A DNA stretch of 64,000 nucleotides from the NCBI GenBank assembly GCA_016781525.1, contig JADDQE010000040.1, positions 1 through 64,000 on the forward strand, given 5' to 3'. The DNA comes from a bacterium (lineage in GTDB: Bacteria; Chloroflexota; Chloroflexia; Chloroflexales; Kallotenuaceae). Under the pieces are notes generated by a model. That model worked only from the letters and a program-made list of their open reading frames with translations. It made no database searches and was not told the DNA's origin. Of the stretch, positions 24,862 to 34,476 are shown in pieces. A program made the position numbers and the translations under genes. Numbering within the stretch: the stretch's first letter is position 1; each line of letters starts with the position of its first letter.

Positions 24862-26562
24862 TTAGACTTCCATCACCACTGGCAAGATCATCGGGCGGCG
24901 GCGGGTCTGCTGATACAGATGCTCACCGACGATATCTCTGATCTTGCGCTGCAGATAGGTGAGGTCCATTGTGCTTGTGGTGCCGTTCCCGTCATCGTTG
25001 CCGTTCAACGACTCGCGCACCCGTTGCTTGGTTGTCTCGATCAGGTCGGTCGATTGGCGCAAATGCGTGAAGCCACGACTCACGACATCCGGCCCTGCGA
25101 TGACTTTGCCGGTAGCGGAGTCGACGCTGACCACGACCATCAGGATACCGTCCTTGGCCAGCATCTGCCGGTCACGGAGGATGGCGTTCGACACGTCGCC
25201 ACCGATCGCGGTGCCGTCGACATAAATCAGACCCCCGGGACCTTTGCCGACGATCTCGCCGAAGTCCTGGCTGAACTCCATGATCGCGCCCGTCTCCGCG
25301 AGAATGACATGGTCGGGCTGGAAGCCCATGCTCGTCGCCAGCTTCTTATAAATCGCCATATGGCGGTAGTCGCCGTGGAACGGAATGACAAACTGCGGCC
25401 GCAGCAGCGCCAAGGCCATCTTCAGCTCTTCCTGCGCGGCGTGACCCGAGACATGAATCCGTGAGTCCGAGCCGTACACAACCTCGGCTCCCAGGCGGTA
25501 TAGGTTGTCGATGACCTTATGTACCGAGGTCTCATTGCCTGGTATCGGCGTTGCCGATACCACTACCGTGTCGCCTGACTTGATCTTGACATGCGGATAA
25601 TCGCGGTTGGCCATACGCGCCAGCGCGGCCATTGGCTCGCCCTGGCTGCCCGTACAAACCACTACGAGCTCGTCGTCGTTGTACTCGGCCATCTGGCTGG
25701 GCCGAATCAGCAGGCCGTCGGGTGCGCGTAGGTAGCCAAGCTCTTGCGCGATACGGACGTTATTTTCCATCGAGCGGCCCGCCGGCACCACTTTGCGGCC
25801 ATAGGCCTCGGCAGTGTCGATCACCATCTGCACTCGCGAAATATTGGAGGCGAAGGTGGCGACGATGATGCGCCCTTGGGCTACTGCGAAGATGTTGTCA
25901 AACGCGGTGCCGATAACGCGCTCGCTCGGCGTAACCCCCGGGGCCTCGGCACGCACGCAGTCCGTCAGCAGTAGCAGGGGATTGCGCCGCCCCAGTTCGG
26001 CCATTTTGGTGACGTCGGTCGGCCAGTTGTCGACGGGAGTGTGATCAAACTTCCAGTCGGTCAGATAGACAACCAAGCCTGCCGGCGTTGAGATGCCAAA
26101 GGCAACCGCGTCTGGAATTGAGTGGGCGATGTGGAACGGCTCGATTGTAAACGGGCCGGCCACATACTTGCCGCCAGGCTCAATCAGCTTACGGTCGACT
26201 TTGTCGAGCAGCTTGTGCTCCTTGAGCTTCGGCTGGATTAGGCCTAGCGTGAGCTTGGTGCCGTACACATCGGGGTAGTCCAGCAACGGCAACAGGTACG
26301 GCAGCGCGCCGATATGGTCTTCGTGACCATGCGAGATAAAGACGCCATGGATCTTGGCTTTGCGTTCCTGGAGATAGGTGGGGTCGGGCAGAATCAAATC
26401 GACCCCAAGCATTTCGCTCTCAGGAAACAGCACGCCCATGTCGAGCACCAGCACGTCGTCGCCGTACTCGAGGACCCAACAGTTCCGGCCAACTTCGCCG
26501 GCGCCGCCTAGTGGTATAACGCGTAATCGATTCTTCGACATACAACAAATAGAGCCCGGCAT
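24862..26562 (-). CDS. rnj: ribonuclease J
   Basis: A metallo-beta-lactamase-fold 5'-3' exonuclease and endonuclease that processes and degrades mRNA. About 560 residues. The zinc motif SHGHEDHIGALPYL is near residue 80, AHSIPDAV near 148 and LTDCVRAE near 200. The beta-CASP domain spans about 215-380 (VVCTGSQGEPMAALARMA near 305), followed by HVSGHAAQEELK and the histidine motif VIPFHGDYRHM. The family start corresponds to ATG 26541 (MSKNRLRVIPLGG). The ATG at 26562 is nearer to the AAAGGAG site at about 26576-26582, but the spacing is 15 nt, so the start is uncertain by seven codons. Confidence 0.94.
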   Translation of the reverse strand: MPGSICCMSKNRLRVIPLGGAGEVGRNCWVLEYGDDVLVLDMGVLFPESEMLGVDLILPDPTYLQERKAKIHGVFISHGHEDHIGALPYLLPLLDYPDVYGTKLTLGLIQPKLKEHKLLDKVDRKLIEPGGKYVAGPFTIEPFHIAHSIPDAVAFGISTPAGLVVYLTDWKFDHTPVDNWPTDVTKMAELGRRNPLLLLTDCVRAEAPGVTPSERVIGTAFDNIFAVAQGRIIVATFASNISRVQMVIDTAEAYGRKVVPAGRSMENNVRIAQELGYLRAPDGLLIRPSQMAEYNDDELVVVCTGSQGEPMAALARMANRDYPHVKIKSGDTVVVSATPIPGNETSVHKVIDNLYRLGAEVVYGSDSRIHVSGHAAQEELKMALALLRPQFVIPFHGDYRHMAIYKKLATSMGFQPDHVILAETGAIMEFSQDFGEIVGKGPGGLIYVDGTAIGGDVSNAILRDRQMLAKDGILMVVVSVDSATGKVIAGPDVVSRGFTHLRQSTDLIETTKQRVRESLNGNDDGNGTTSTMDLTYLQRKIRDIVGEHLYQQTRRRPMILPVVMEV

Positions 26563-26685
26563 ATGCCAGCTCTAACGCTCCTTTCGCCGATTCTTTAGTT
26601 GTGTTTGCGGCAGTCTAACGGGCTGCCAACGTTCTGCTTAACTGTGCAGCCAAGAACACAGGCAAGTGCTTCGTTCCCTATCAGA

Positions 26686-27285
26686 TCAGGCCAGCTGTTC
26701 TTGGTGCTCGGCTCGCTGCTCCGTAACTGTTCGTAAGCCAGATCGCGCTACAATCTCGTTGAGCAGCTCGTCACGCTCGACGACATCCGCGTAGATCGGG
26801 ACGCGCGTTCGGCCAAAGGCTTGACGGTGCAGCCAGCGCAATACACGGCTATTGATCTGGCAAATTCCCGACTGGTCCACAATCAGCTCGTGTACAGGCT
26901 CGTCCGCCTCCGGATCGACGCGTCGCAGGCCTTTGATGGCGCTCCAAGGATAGAGCACCGAAATGCCCTGAACCGTGTCGTAGACCAGGCCATCCTCGCG
27001 CACCGTGTAGCTTGTCGACCACTCTTCCACGACATTCCACACCAGTAGCGGCGCCGCGATGATCAGAACTAATAGCAGCACGGCTGGGACGATCTGGCTC
27101 GCCGTCAACCCCTGCTCCACAGCCGCCCTTAATGTCCCCGGTAGCCGCAGATAGCTGATGCCTAGCACGTCGGCAAGCTTCCAGATCGCAAAGCCCCACA
27201 CCAGGAGCGAGCCTAGCGCCAAGCTAAGGGCAATCCGCCGTCCACGTGCGGTCAAACGATATGTTTTCACTGCTAATTTCGCCAT
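26686..27285 (-). CDS. membrane protein with PH-like cytoplasmic domain
   Basis: 199 residues. Two transmembrane helices (about 17-37 and 62-84) are followed by a predicted beta-rich domain (about 90-175) with the pattern YTVREDGLVYD, YPWSAIKGLRR and INSRVLRWLHRQAFG, which is the layout of bacterial PH-like (YdbS/YcdB-type) membrane proteins. That assignment is by pattern only. Function unknown. It lies between rnj and the uracil-DNA glycosylase on the same strand; the gaps of 123 and 73 bp allow but do not prove an operon. Confidence 0.7.
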   Translation of the reverse strand: MAKLAVKTYRLTARGRRIALSLALGSLLVWGFAIWKLADVLGISYLRLPGTLRAAVEQGLTASQIVPAVLLLVLIIAAPLLVWNVVEEWSTSYTVREDGLVYDTVQGISVLYPWSAIKGLRRVDPEADEPVHELIVDQSGICQINSRVLRWLHRQAFGRTRVPIYADVVERDELLNEIVARSGLRTVTEQRAEHQEQLA

Positions 27286-27358
27286 ATATTTCTTAACAAC
27301 AGGCCGTATGCAAGTTCTGCGCCAGCTTCCGCCAAACCGCCCACGACCTGTCGTGTTT

Positions 27359-28039
27359 TTAAAAGAGCGATAGCTGCTCGGGCTGTGTCATTCCAGGCTC
27401 GTCCTGCCGCGCTTCCTCAGCCGGAGCCTGGGCCGCTGCCTCCTCAGCCAGTACCTGCTCAAGCCGAGCCAGGAGGCGCGGTATTTTGTGTATATCACGC
27501 TTCGCGTCCGGCAGCGCGCTCATGTTGCGCAACACGTAGGCCGGATGAAAAAGCGGAATCAGCACCCGCGCGCCATCCCGTTTCGCTTGACCGTGAACTT
27601 TCGTGATCCGTGCGCCAGGGAAAAACTTTTCCATCGAGTAGCGTCCTAGCGTCCCGATCAGCTTTGGCTGCAGCAGCGCGATCTGGCGTTCAAGATACCC
27701 CGCGCAAGCGGCGATTTCCTCTGGACGCGGGTCGCGATTCTGTGGTGGTCGGCACTTCACCACATTCCCGATCCATACGTCGTCGCGCGTCAGACCAATC
27801 TCCGCCAACAGCTCTTCGAGCAGCTTCCCAGCCGCTCCCACGAACGGGCGGCCCTGCTGGTCCTCGTTGAAACCGGGCGCTTCCCCGATAAGCATTATCT
27901 CGGCGTCGACCGGTCCTTCGCCGGGGACAGCACGTGTCCGCCCTTTATGCAGCTCACACGCTGTGCACACTTGCACCTCGCCTGCGATCTCCTGCAGCGC
28001 TGCAATTATGGCTTCATAATCGCGTGTTTCGTCAATCAT
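27359..28039 (-). CDS. family 4 uracil-DNA glycosylase with a C-terminal sliding-clamp motif
   Basis: Removes uracil from DNA to start base-excision repair. About 226 residues. The [4Fe-4S] ligands begin with CTACELHKGR near residue 20 and later include Cys in VKCRPPQNRDP and AACAGYL. The active-site loop GEAPGFNEDQQGRPFVGAAG is near 52 and the second motif LFHPAYVLRN near 165. After a low-complexity Ala/Glu tail the protein ends in QLSLF, matching the bacterial beta-clamp binding consensus QL(S/D)LF. An extended -10 box lies only 10 nt before the ATG; a GTG one codon upstream is the alternative. Confidence 0.93.
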   Translation of the reverse strand: MIDETRDYEAIIAALQEIAGEVQVCTACELHKGRTRAVPGEGPVDAEIMLIGEAPGFNEDQQGRPFVGAAGKLLEELLAEIGLTRDDVWIGNVVKCRPPQNRDPRPEEIAACAGYLERQIALLQPKLIGTLGRYSMEKFFPGARITKVHGQAKRDGARVLIPLFHPAYVLRNMSALPDAKRDIHKIPRLLARLEQVLAEEAAAQAPAEEARQDEPGMTQPEQLSLF

Positions 28040-28049
28040 CACCGCTCGA

Positions 28050-28058
28050 ATTATACCA
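28050..28058 (-). promoter_or_regulatory. extended -10 box, near-leaderless promoter of the uracil-DNA glycosylase
   Basis: TGGTATAAT on the minus strand, 7 nt before a GTG and 10 nt before the ATG. A TGAACA word stands 17 bp upstream as a moderate -35. There is no ribosome site. Confidence 0.65.
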
Positions 28059-28075
28059 AACGGTGGTACAGGTGT

Positions 28076-28693
28076 TCAAGCGCGGAAGAGTGGTGCAGCC
28101 TTGCGGATATACTCATAGCCCGAGTAGATTGTCAGGAGGACCGCGGCCAGCATGATCCAGTAGCCAAGGCTGAGGAACAGCGCAAGGGGTCGGAGCGGCC
28201 CGCCGGGGTCGAAGAGCAGGCTAAGGTTGTTGCTGCCGAGCGTTCCATTCGCAAAACCGGCGCTAGCTGCCACCAACATCCACACGATCGCGATAATGGT
28301 CGTCAGCATCTTGTGCTTGCCCCACTTGTCGGCGGGGATGACCATCCCCTCGGCTGCCGCAAACGAGCGCACGCCCGACACAATGAATTCACGCGCAATG
28401 ATCACAATCGCGATCCAAGGCGCCAAAATCCCGGCCGATACCATCGCAATCAGGGTCGCGGCGGTGTAGACTTTATCGGCGGTTAGGTCCAAAAAAATTC
28501 CGATGTTACTAACCCAGCCGTACCTTCGTGCCAGGCGCCCATCAACCGTGTCCGTGATTGCCATGATTACGAACAACACCGCGGCCGCGAACAGGCTCCA
28601 GGGAGTGGCCATGAGGATCATTACAACAAGCGGAACGGTTGCCACGAGCCGTCCGAAACTAAGCAAATTAGCGGGATTCCACGGGACGTGCAC
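28076..28693 (-). CDS. pgsA: CDP-diacylglycerol-glycerol-3-phosphate 3-phosphatidyltransferase
   Basis: Makes phosphatidylglycerol phosphate, the first committed step to phosphatidylglycerol, in the membrane. 205 residues. The CDP-alcohol phosphotransferase signature D-G-x2-A-R-x8-G-x3-D-x3-D is seen as TVDGRLARRYGWVSNIG followed by FLDLTADK, near residues 47-72. Four to five transmembrane helices follow the usual order. The start is a GTG at 28693 with GGAGG eight nt upstream. Upstream on the same strand is an ABC exporter, 74 bp away. Confidence 0.93.
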   Translation of the reverse strand: MHVPWNPANLLSFGRLVATVPLVVMILMATPWSLFAAAVLFVIMAITDTVDGRLARRYGWVSNIGIFLDLTADKVYTAATLIAMVSAGILAPWIAIVIIAREFIVSGVRSFAAAEGMVIPADKWGKHKMLTTIIAIVWMLVAASAGFANGTLGSNNLSLLFDPGGPLRPLALFLSLGYWIMLAAVLLTIYSGYEYIRKAAPLFRA

Positions 28694-28767
28694 TGCCGGT
28701 TCCTCCGATCGCGTTCAGTGTAGCCTATTCGTAGGCGGGTCGCAAGCGGACCCCTGCCGCGTGTCGC

Positions 28768-30699
28768 TCAGCCCGGCAGCACTGTTTCTGGCTGTTCACG
28801 AAACTGGGTTTGGTAGAGCCGCGCGTAAAGCCCATTGCGCGCGAGTAGCTCGACATGCGTACCCTGCTCCCGGAGCTTGCCATGCTCCATCACCAGAATC
28901 CGATCTGCCGCCAGGATCGTGGAAAGGCGGTGGGCAATCACAAGCGTCGTCCGTCCGCGCATCACCTCGACCAACGCGTCTTGGATCGCGCGCTCGGACT
29001 GGCTGTCGAGCGACGAGGTCGCCTCGTCGAGCACCAGAATCCGTGGGTTTTTCAGAATTACCCGCGCAATAGCCAGCCGCTGCTTCTCGCCCCCGGACAT
29101 ACGGTAGCCGCGCTCACCCACGATCGTCTCGTATCCCTCGGGCAGCTGGATGATCAGCTCATGGATGTTGGCAGCACGGGCGGCCGCCTCAAGCTCCGCT
29201 TGGCTTGCATCCGGCTTGGCGTAGCGCAGGTTGGTTGCGATCGTGTCGTGGAACAGGTAGGACTCCTGGGTCACCATGCCAATGTGCTGCGCCAGTGTAT
29301 CGAGCGACAGGTCACGCAAGTCATGGCCGTCCAAGCGGATCACGCCTTTGGTCGGGTCGTAGAGGCGCGGCAGGAGATAGGTCACGGTTGTCTTGCCGGA
29401 GCCACTCGGCCCGACCAGTGCTGCCATCTCGCCGGGCGCGACCTCAAATGAGACGTCGTCGAGCGCCCAGTAGCGGCTGGTGATTGGCTGAATCGGTGCA
29501 CCCGGCTCGACGCTGCCGACCGGCTTGTCGCGGGACGACAGTGCTATCGCCGCGTTGGCCGGGGTGTCGAGATACGAGAACGAGACATGCTCAAAGGAAA
29601 CGGCGCCCTTGACGTCGTCGAGGTGTAGCGCGTCGGGCTTCTCCTGTATCTCCACCGGTAGATCCAGCACCTCAAAGACGCGCTCGAAGCTCACCAGGGA
29701 GGTCGCCAGCTCAACACGGGCGTTCACCAGCGTCGCCAGCGGCCCGTAGAGCTGCGTTAGATACACGGCGAAGGCCACCAAGCTGCCGGTGTCGAAGGAG
29801 CCGCGAATCGCGAAGTAGCCCCCCACCCAGTAGACCATCGCGGCACCTAGCGCGCTCGCCAACCTGATGCCCCAGAAGAACCAGCGGCCGATGACCGCGG
29901 AGCTCACCCCGACATCACGCACGTTGGCGGCATGGGTGCTGAAACGCTCGACCTCGTCCCCGCGCCGGCCAAAAAGCTTGACCAGCAGTGCACCACTGAC
30001 GTTGAGCGTCTCGCCCATCAACGCATTCATCTTGCCGTTGTGCTCCATCTGCTCGCGCGTCAGCCGGCGCAGGATGCGCCCAACCCGCCGGGAGGGCAGG
30101 ATGAAGAGCGGCAAAATAATGACCGCCAGCAACGTCAGCTGCCACTGGAGATAGAGCATAATGCTCACCGTGATCGTCAGCAGCACGACATTGGTGATGA
30201 TGCCGACCAGCGTGCTTGTGACGGCGCGCTGCGCGCCAACCACGTCGTTGTTGAGCCGCGAGACGAGCTCGCCGGACTTCGTGTTGGTGAAGAAGCGGAG
30301 GCCCATCTGCTGCATATGATCGTAGAGCGCGCGGCGCAGGTCGTAGATCAAGCTTTCTCCGACCCACGCGCTCATCCTGCGCTGCCCGACGCCGATCAAG
30401 CCACTAACGAAGGGGAGTGCGACCATGCCCAGCCCGATCCAGGTCAAGAGCTGCAGGTCGCCAGGCTGGTCACCCTGGGGGAGCGCTCGATTAATCAGCT
30501 CGCGCAGCAGGAGCGGTGGCAGGAGGTCAAGCAGTGATGTCAGCAAAATGCCGATCAGCATCAACGTAATCGGGCCTTTGTAGGGCTTGGCGTATTGCGT
30601 AACTCGGTTCAAAAGCTTGCGGCTGATTGTGGGCCGGTCGCGCTCCTCGTCGAAGCGCACAAACGACCACCAGTTGCCGCCGGATGGTCCACCAAACAT
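28768..30699 (-). CDS. ABC-type exporter, fused permease and ATPase
   Basis: 643 residues. The N-terminal ABC-type-1 membrane domain (about 30-330) has six helices. The nucleotide-binding domain (about 350-625) has Walker A GPSGSGKTT near 432, the signature SGGEKQRLAIARVIL near 535, Walker B ILVLDEATSSLD and the switch His in IAHRLSTI. An unusually long loop of about 35 residues, with SSRDKPVGSVEPGAPIQP, interrupts the start of the ATPase domain. This type works as a homodimer or heterodimer exporting lipids, drugs or peptides; no partner gene is adjacent. Confidence 0.92.
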   Translation of the reverse strand: MFGGPSGGNWWSFVRFDEERDRPTISRKLLNRVTQYAKPYKGPITLMLIGILLTSLLDLLPPLLLRELINRALPQGDQPGDLQLLTWIGLGMVALPFVSGLIGVGQRRMSAWVGESLIYDLRRALYDHMQQMGLRFFTNTKSGELVSRLNNDVVGAQRAVTSTLVGIITNVVLLTITVSIMLYLQWQLTLLAVIILPLFILPSRRVGRILRRLTREQMEHNGKMNALMGETLNVSGALLVKLFGRRGDEVERFSTHAANVRDVGVSSAVIGRWFFWGIRLASALGAAMVYWVGGYFAIRGSFDTGSLVAFAVYLTQLYGPLATLVNARVELATSLVSFERVFEVLDLPVEIQEKPDALHLDDVKGAVSFEHVSFSYLDTPANAAIALSSRDKPVGSVEPGAPIQPITSRYWALDDVSFEVAPGEMAALVGPSGSGKTTVTYLLPRLYDPTKGVIRLDGHDLRDLSLDTLAQHIGMVTQESYLFHDTIATNLRYAKPDASQAELEAAARAANIHELIIQLPEGYETIVGERGYRMSGGEKQRLAIARVILKNPRILVLDEATSSLDSQSERAIQDALVEVMRGRTTLVIAHRLSTILAADRILVMEHGKLREQGTHVELLARNGLYARLYQTQFREQPETVLPG

Positions 30700-30824
30700 A
30701 GGTGTCTGTTTCCTGTAAAATAACTTCCTCCGTATTGTAGCGCGTTATCGAGCGATCCGTCCCCGGACCACATGGCCTACCGACCTGTTCTTTTGACTAG
30801 GAAATGCCCTGCGCCTTAACGCGA

Positions 30825-30857
30825 CAACCTCCGGAAGCCAAAAGCTTCCAGAGGTTG
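30825..30857. terminator. hairpin downstream of clpB
   Basis: CAACCTC-C-GGAAGC (30825-30838) pairs with GCTTCC-A-GAGGTTG (30844-30857), 13 bp with one mismatch, loop CAAAA. It lies 32 bp past the clpB stop. No T-run. Confidence 0.55.
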
Positions 30858-30888
30858 CACTGCGATCGTAGAAGGCTTGTACGCTAGC

Positions 30889-33504
30889 CTATGCCGTTAC
30901 CGCTTCCGCTTGCACAGCCTTGCTGAAATCAAAGCTGCCGTTCATGTCAGCGTCGACGTAGATCGTGTCGCCGTCGCGGAACTCGCCCTGGAGCAGCTTG
31001 AGCGACAGCGGGTTCTGTAGCCGCTGCTGAATCACGCGCTTCAGCGGTCGTGCCCCATAGATTGGGTCGTAGCCTTCTTCGGCAAGCTTGGCAATCGCCG
31101 CCGGCGACAGCTCCAGCCGCATCTTGCGCGCCTCGAGCAGCTTGCGCAGCCGTCCGAGCTGAATCTCGACGATCCGTCCAATTTGGTCTCGGCTGAGCGG
31201 CTGGAAAACGATGATCTCGTCGATCCGGTTCAAGAACTCCGGCCGCAGAGCGGCGCGCAGCTCCTCCATCGCTCGCACCCGTACCGCCTCGGCGCTTGCG
31301 CCGCTCTGCGTCAGTTCCATGATGATTGGGCTGCCGATGTTGCTGGTCATAATGATCACCGTGTTCTTGAAGCTGACCACGCGGCCATGGCCGTCGGTAA
31401 GCCGACCGTCGTCCAGAATCTGCAGCAGCACGTTGAACACGTCCGGATGTGCCTTCTCGATCTCGTCAAAGAGTACGACCGAGTATGGCTTGCGACGCAC
31501 CGCCTCGCTCAGCTGGCCGCCCTCCTCGTAGCCAACGTATCCCGGAGGGGCCCCGACCAGTCGCGCCACGGTATGCTTCTCCATGTACTCCGACATGTCG
31601 ATGCGGATCATGGCGTGCTCGTCGTCGAACAGGAACTCCGCCAGCGCACGCGCCAGCTCCGTCTTGCCAACGCCGGTCGGTCCAAGGAACAGGAACGAGC
31701 CCAGCGGACGGTTGGGATCCTGCAGTCCCGCCCGCGCTCGACGCACCGCGTCCGCTACTGCGCGCACCGCTTCGTCCTGACCAACCACACGCGCGTGCAG
31801 TCCATCCTCCATCTTGACCAGCTTCTCGACCTCACCTTCCATCAGCTTGGTCACGGGCACGCCGCTCCAGCGTGACACAACCTCGGCGATGTCCTGGGCG
31901 TCGACCTCCTGCTTCAACAGGGCGTTGCCGCTGTCTGCAACCTGGGCTTCCGCCTCCGCTAGCTCACGCTCAAGCCGAGTCAGCTGTCCGTACTGCAGCT
32001 CCGCCGCCTTGTTATAATCGTAGTTGCGCTGGGCGCCCTCGATCTCGACCTTGGTCTGATCGATCTGCTCTTTCAGCTGCTGGATCCGTCCAAGCGCCTC
32101 GCGCTCACGGCCCAGCTGCGCCTCAAGCGCAGTGCGTTCCTCCCGCAGATTCGCTAGGGTCTGCTCGATCTTCTCAAGCCGCTCCTTGCTGGCTGCATCC
32201 TTCTCCAGCTTCAGCGCTTCGCGCTCGATCTCAAGCTGCATGATACGCCGTTTGAGGTCGTCGAGCTCCTGCGGATCGCTGGTGATCTCCATTCGTAGGC
32301 GGGCGGCTGCCTCGTCGACGAGGTCGATCGCCTTGTCTGGCAGGAAGCGGTCGCTGATGTAGCGGTCGCTCAACACCGCGGCCGAAACGATTGCCCCATC
32401 GGTGATGCGCACGCCGTGATGCGTCTCGTAGCGCTCCTTAAGGCCGCGCAAGATCGAGATCGTATCCTCGACGTTGGGCTGCTCCACCAGCACTGGCTGG
32501 AAGCGCCGCTCGAGTGCAGCGTCCTTCTCGATGTGCTTGCGGTACTCGTCCAAGGTCGTCGCGCCGATCAAGCGAAGCTCGCCGCGCGCCAACATTGGCT
32601 TGAGCATGTTGCCGGCGTCCATCGCGCCCTCGGCAGCACCCGCGCCGACCACCGTGTGGAGCTCGTCGATAAACAGGATCACGTCCTCGCGCTCCTGAAT
32701 CTCCTTGAGCACCGCCTTAAGGCGCTCTTCGAACTCGCCGCGATACTTCGCCCCTGCGACAAGCGCGCCCATATCCAGGCTCACGACACGCCGGTCTTTA
32801 AGCGCCTCGGGTACGTCGCCGCGCACGATGCGCTGTGCTAGCCCTTCGACGATCGCCGTCTTACCTACGCCAGGCTCACCAATCAACACCGGGTTGTTCT
32901 TGGTACGGCGGGACAAAATCTGGATAACCCGACGAATCTCCTCGTCACGTCCGATCACCGGGTCCAACCGGCCACGTCGGGCCAGGTCGGTCAGCTCGCG
33001 GCCGTACTGCTCCAGTGCCGCATACGTACCTTCCGGATTGGCACCGGTAACCCGCTGCGAGCCGCGCACGTCACGCAAGACTTGCAGCAAGGCATCACGG
33101 GTCAACCCCGCGCCCCTCAAAATCCGCTGGGCTGCACCACCCGCGTGGTCCAGCAACGCCAGCAGCAAATGCTCGGTGGACACATACTCGTCGCCGAACT
33201 GTGCCAGCTCGTCGTGCGCGCGAACCAGCACGGTGCGCAGCCGCGAGCTAATGCCCCGCTCGACGCCAGTGCCGCTGACCCGCGGTAGCTTGTTGACCTC
33301 GGCAGAGGTCTGTTGAATTAATGCTCCGACCGCCAGGTTAAGCTTGCCGAGCACTTGGGGTACAACGCCCTCGCCCTGCTCCAGCAGCGCCAGTAACAGA
33401 TGCTCGGGCTCTACCTGACTATTACCATTACGCTCTGCGGCATTTTGGGCCGCGACCAGCGCTTCTTGGGACTTTTGCGTAAAACGATTGATATTAAACG
33501 CCAT
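30889..33504 (-). CDS. clpB: ATP-dependent disaggregase ClpB
   Basis: A hexameric AAA+ chaperone that threads aggregated proteins through its pore, working with DnaK. 871 residues, normal length. The N-domain spans 1-150, NBD1 has [15 protein letters not shown] near 204, and the middle coiled coil (about 405-525) has the Glu/Lys/Arg-rich heptads of ClpB. NBD2 has [15 protein letters not shown] near 605. The ATG at 33504 is preceded by GAGGAG. The promoter region carries an extended -10 and four CGCTAA direct repeats. No CIRCE element is present, so HrcA control is not indicated. Confidence 0.96.
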   Translation of the reverse strand: MAFNINRFTQKSQEALVAAQNAAERNGNSQVEPEHLLLALLEQGEGVVPQVLGKLNLAVGALIQQTSAEVNKLPRVSGTGVERGISSRLRTVLVRAHDELAQFGDEYVSTEHLLLALLDHAGGAAQRILRGAGLTRDALLQVLRDVRGSQRVTGANPEGTYAALEQYGRELTDLARRGRLDPVIGRDEEIRRVIQILSRRTKNNPVLIGEPGVGKTAIVEGLAQRIVRGDVPEALKDRRVVSLDMGALVAGAKYRGEFEERLKAVLKEIQEREDVILFIDELHTVVGAGAAEGAMDAGNMLKPMLARGELRLIGATTLDEYRKHIEKDAALERRFQPVLVEQPNVEDTISILRGLKERYETHHGVRITDGAIVSAAVLSDRYISDRFLPDKAIDLVDEAAARLRMEITSDPQELDDLKRRIMQLEIEREALKLEKDAASKERLEKIEQTLANLREERTALEAQLGREREALGRIQQLKEQIDQTKVEIEGAQRNYDYNKAAELQYGQLTRLERELAEAEAQVADSGNALLKQEVDAQDIAEVVSRWSGVPVTKLMEGEVEKLVKMEDGLHARVVGQDEAVRAVADAVRRARAGLQDPNRPLGSFLFLGPTGVGKTELARALAEFLFDDEHAMIRIDMSEYMEKHTVARLVGAPPGYVGYEEGGQLSEAVRRKPYSVVLFDEIEKAHPDVFNVLLQILDDGRLTDGHGRVVSFKNTVIIMTSNIGSPIIMELTQSGASAEAVRVRAMEELRAALRPEFLNRIDEIIVFQPLSRDQIGRIVEIQLGRLRKLLEARKMRLELSPAAIAKLAEEGYDPIYGARPLKRVIQQRLQNPLSLKLLQGEFRDGDTIYVDADMNGSFDFSKAVQAEAVTA

Positions 33505-33535
33505 GGTTTAACTCCTCGACATAAAATCTGAGTGG

Positions 33536-33544
33536 ACTATAACA
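33536..33544 (-). promoter_or_regulatory. clpB extended -10 box
   Basis: On the minus strand TGT followed by TATAGT, an extended -10. The -35 position (33559-33564) reads TGCGTC, a poor match, so activation by a bound regulator is plausible. The leader is about 25 nt. Confidence 0.55.
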
Positions 33545-33564
33545 TAGGCAATATCAACGACGCA

Positions 33565-33607
33565 TTAGCGCAGTATTAGCGTTGTGTTAGCGTCTGGTCT
33601 GTTAGCG
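33565..33607. promoter_or_regulatory. four direct repeats of TTAGCG/CGCTAA abutting the clpB -35 position
   Basis: TTAGCG on the plus strand at 33565, 33576, 33587 and 33602 (CGCTAA on the clpB strand). Spacings are 11, 11 and 15 bp, so three copies lie on one face of the helix. The nearest copy directly abuts the clpB -35 position. The pattern of a short word plus 4-5 bp spacer repeated at 11 bp is how OmpR/PhoB-type regulators bind. The site is also 70-110 bp upstream of the promoter of the divergent membrane-protein gene. Confidence 0.7.
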
Positions 33608-33676
33608 CGGGAAGTGAATCGACTCCACTTTTCGCTCAAAAGGTTGGTTTGAGGCTGAGAATCCGCGCAATAACAA

Positions 33677-33705
33677 TTGACAGCATGATCGGCATCGAGT
33701 AGCAT
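33677..33705 (+). promoter_or_regulatory. promoter of the divergent membrane-protein gene
   Basis: TTGACA (33677-33682), 17-bp spacer, TAGCAT (33700-33705). A perfect -35 with a fair -10. Its position means the ATG at 33704 is upstream of the start point, which supports the start at 33767. Confidence 0.6.
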
Positions 33706-33766
33706 GACAAACAGTTCGTTTGGCCGAGTGGCATGTCCTCCACGTGTAGCAAAGGTTCGATCTGCT

Positions 33767-34465
33767 ATGGCCCAAACTTCGCCGCAAGGTGCCGCGCCAC
33801 GTCGTACTGCTCCGCCTGATCTTGACGCGCTCTTGGAATCGTTGCAGGTCGAGCCCAGGCCCGCAGCTGGGAAAACGACGCCCTCGGCGAACTCCGAAGC
33901 TCAGGGTGGAGATGTCATCGCTCGGCGGGTTCAGGCTTTGATTCGTGCCTTTGACGTGTTGCACCGGCAGGTCGGCGCCATCGCCTCACAGGGCGAGACA
34001 ATCAGCAAGGTGGCCGAGACGCAGGTGCGCGATGGAAAGGCGATTGCCGATCTACAGCGGACTATGCGCCAGCTCCGCGCGGTTGTGATCCAGCAGCTTC
34101 AGGCGGGCACGGTCTCAAACGGCGTGCTGCCGCCGATCCAGATCAAGCTTGTTGTCGGGCATTTGGTGGAGCAGCTTCAGCAGGCGGAGCGAGATGTCGC
34201 GGTGCTAACAGGCTGGGCGATGCTGTTCGCTGGCCTTGCGCTCGGGATGAGTATCGCCGCCGGTGTGGCAGTTGCCAACCGGTTGAACTTCCCGCTGCTT
34301 ATTTTTGGCACGGTTGCAGTGGTCGCCGTTGCCGTTGCGCTGATCTTTGGATTGCTCGCACGAACCGCACGCACACGTGCCGCAGGTGCCCGCCGCGCGA
34401 TGGATGAAAGTACGCTGCTGCGCGCTATCGGGAGCAACCCCGTGCGTGAGCAGCCTCAACCATAA
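33767..34465 (+). CDS. membrane protein with N-terminal coiled-coil region, unknown function
   Basis: About 232 residues, not recognised. The first 40 residues are Pro/Ala/Arg-rich and disordered. A hydrophilic helical stretch follows (about 50-135). Two transmembrane helices lie at about 147-170 and 178-202, with a short basic tail. The start at 33767 is chosen because the upstream ATG (33704) overlaps the -10 box. It is divergent from clpB and may share the CGCTAA repeats with it. Confidence 0.7.
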   Translation: MAQTSPQGAAPRRTAPPDLDALLESLQVEPRPAAGKTTPSANSEAQGGDVIARRVQALIRAFDVLHRQVGAIASQGETISKVAETQVRDGKAIADLQRTMRQLRAVVIQQLQAGTVSNGVLPPIQIKLVVGHLVEQLQQAERDVAVLTGWAMLFAGLALGMSIAAGVAVANRLNFPLLIFGTVAVVAVAVALIFGLLARTARTRAAGARRAMDESTLLRAIGSNPVREQPQP

Positions 34466-34476
34466 TCGGCGCCGGG

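Noticed and set aside
33505..33766. CIRCE or HrcA control of clpB
   Set aside because: No TTAGCACTC-N9-GAGTGCTAA inverted repeat; the repeats here are direct and of a different word.
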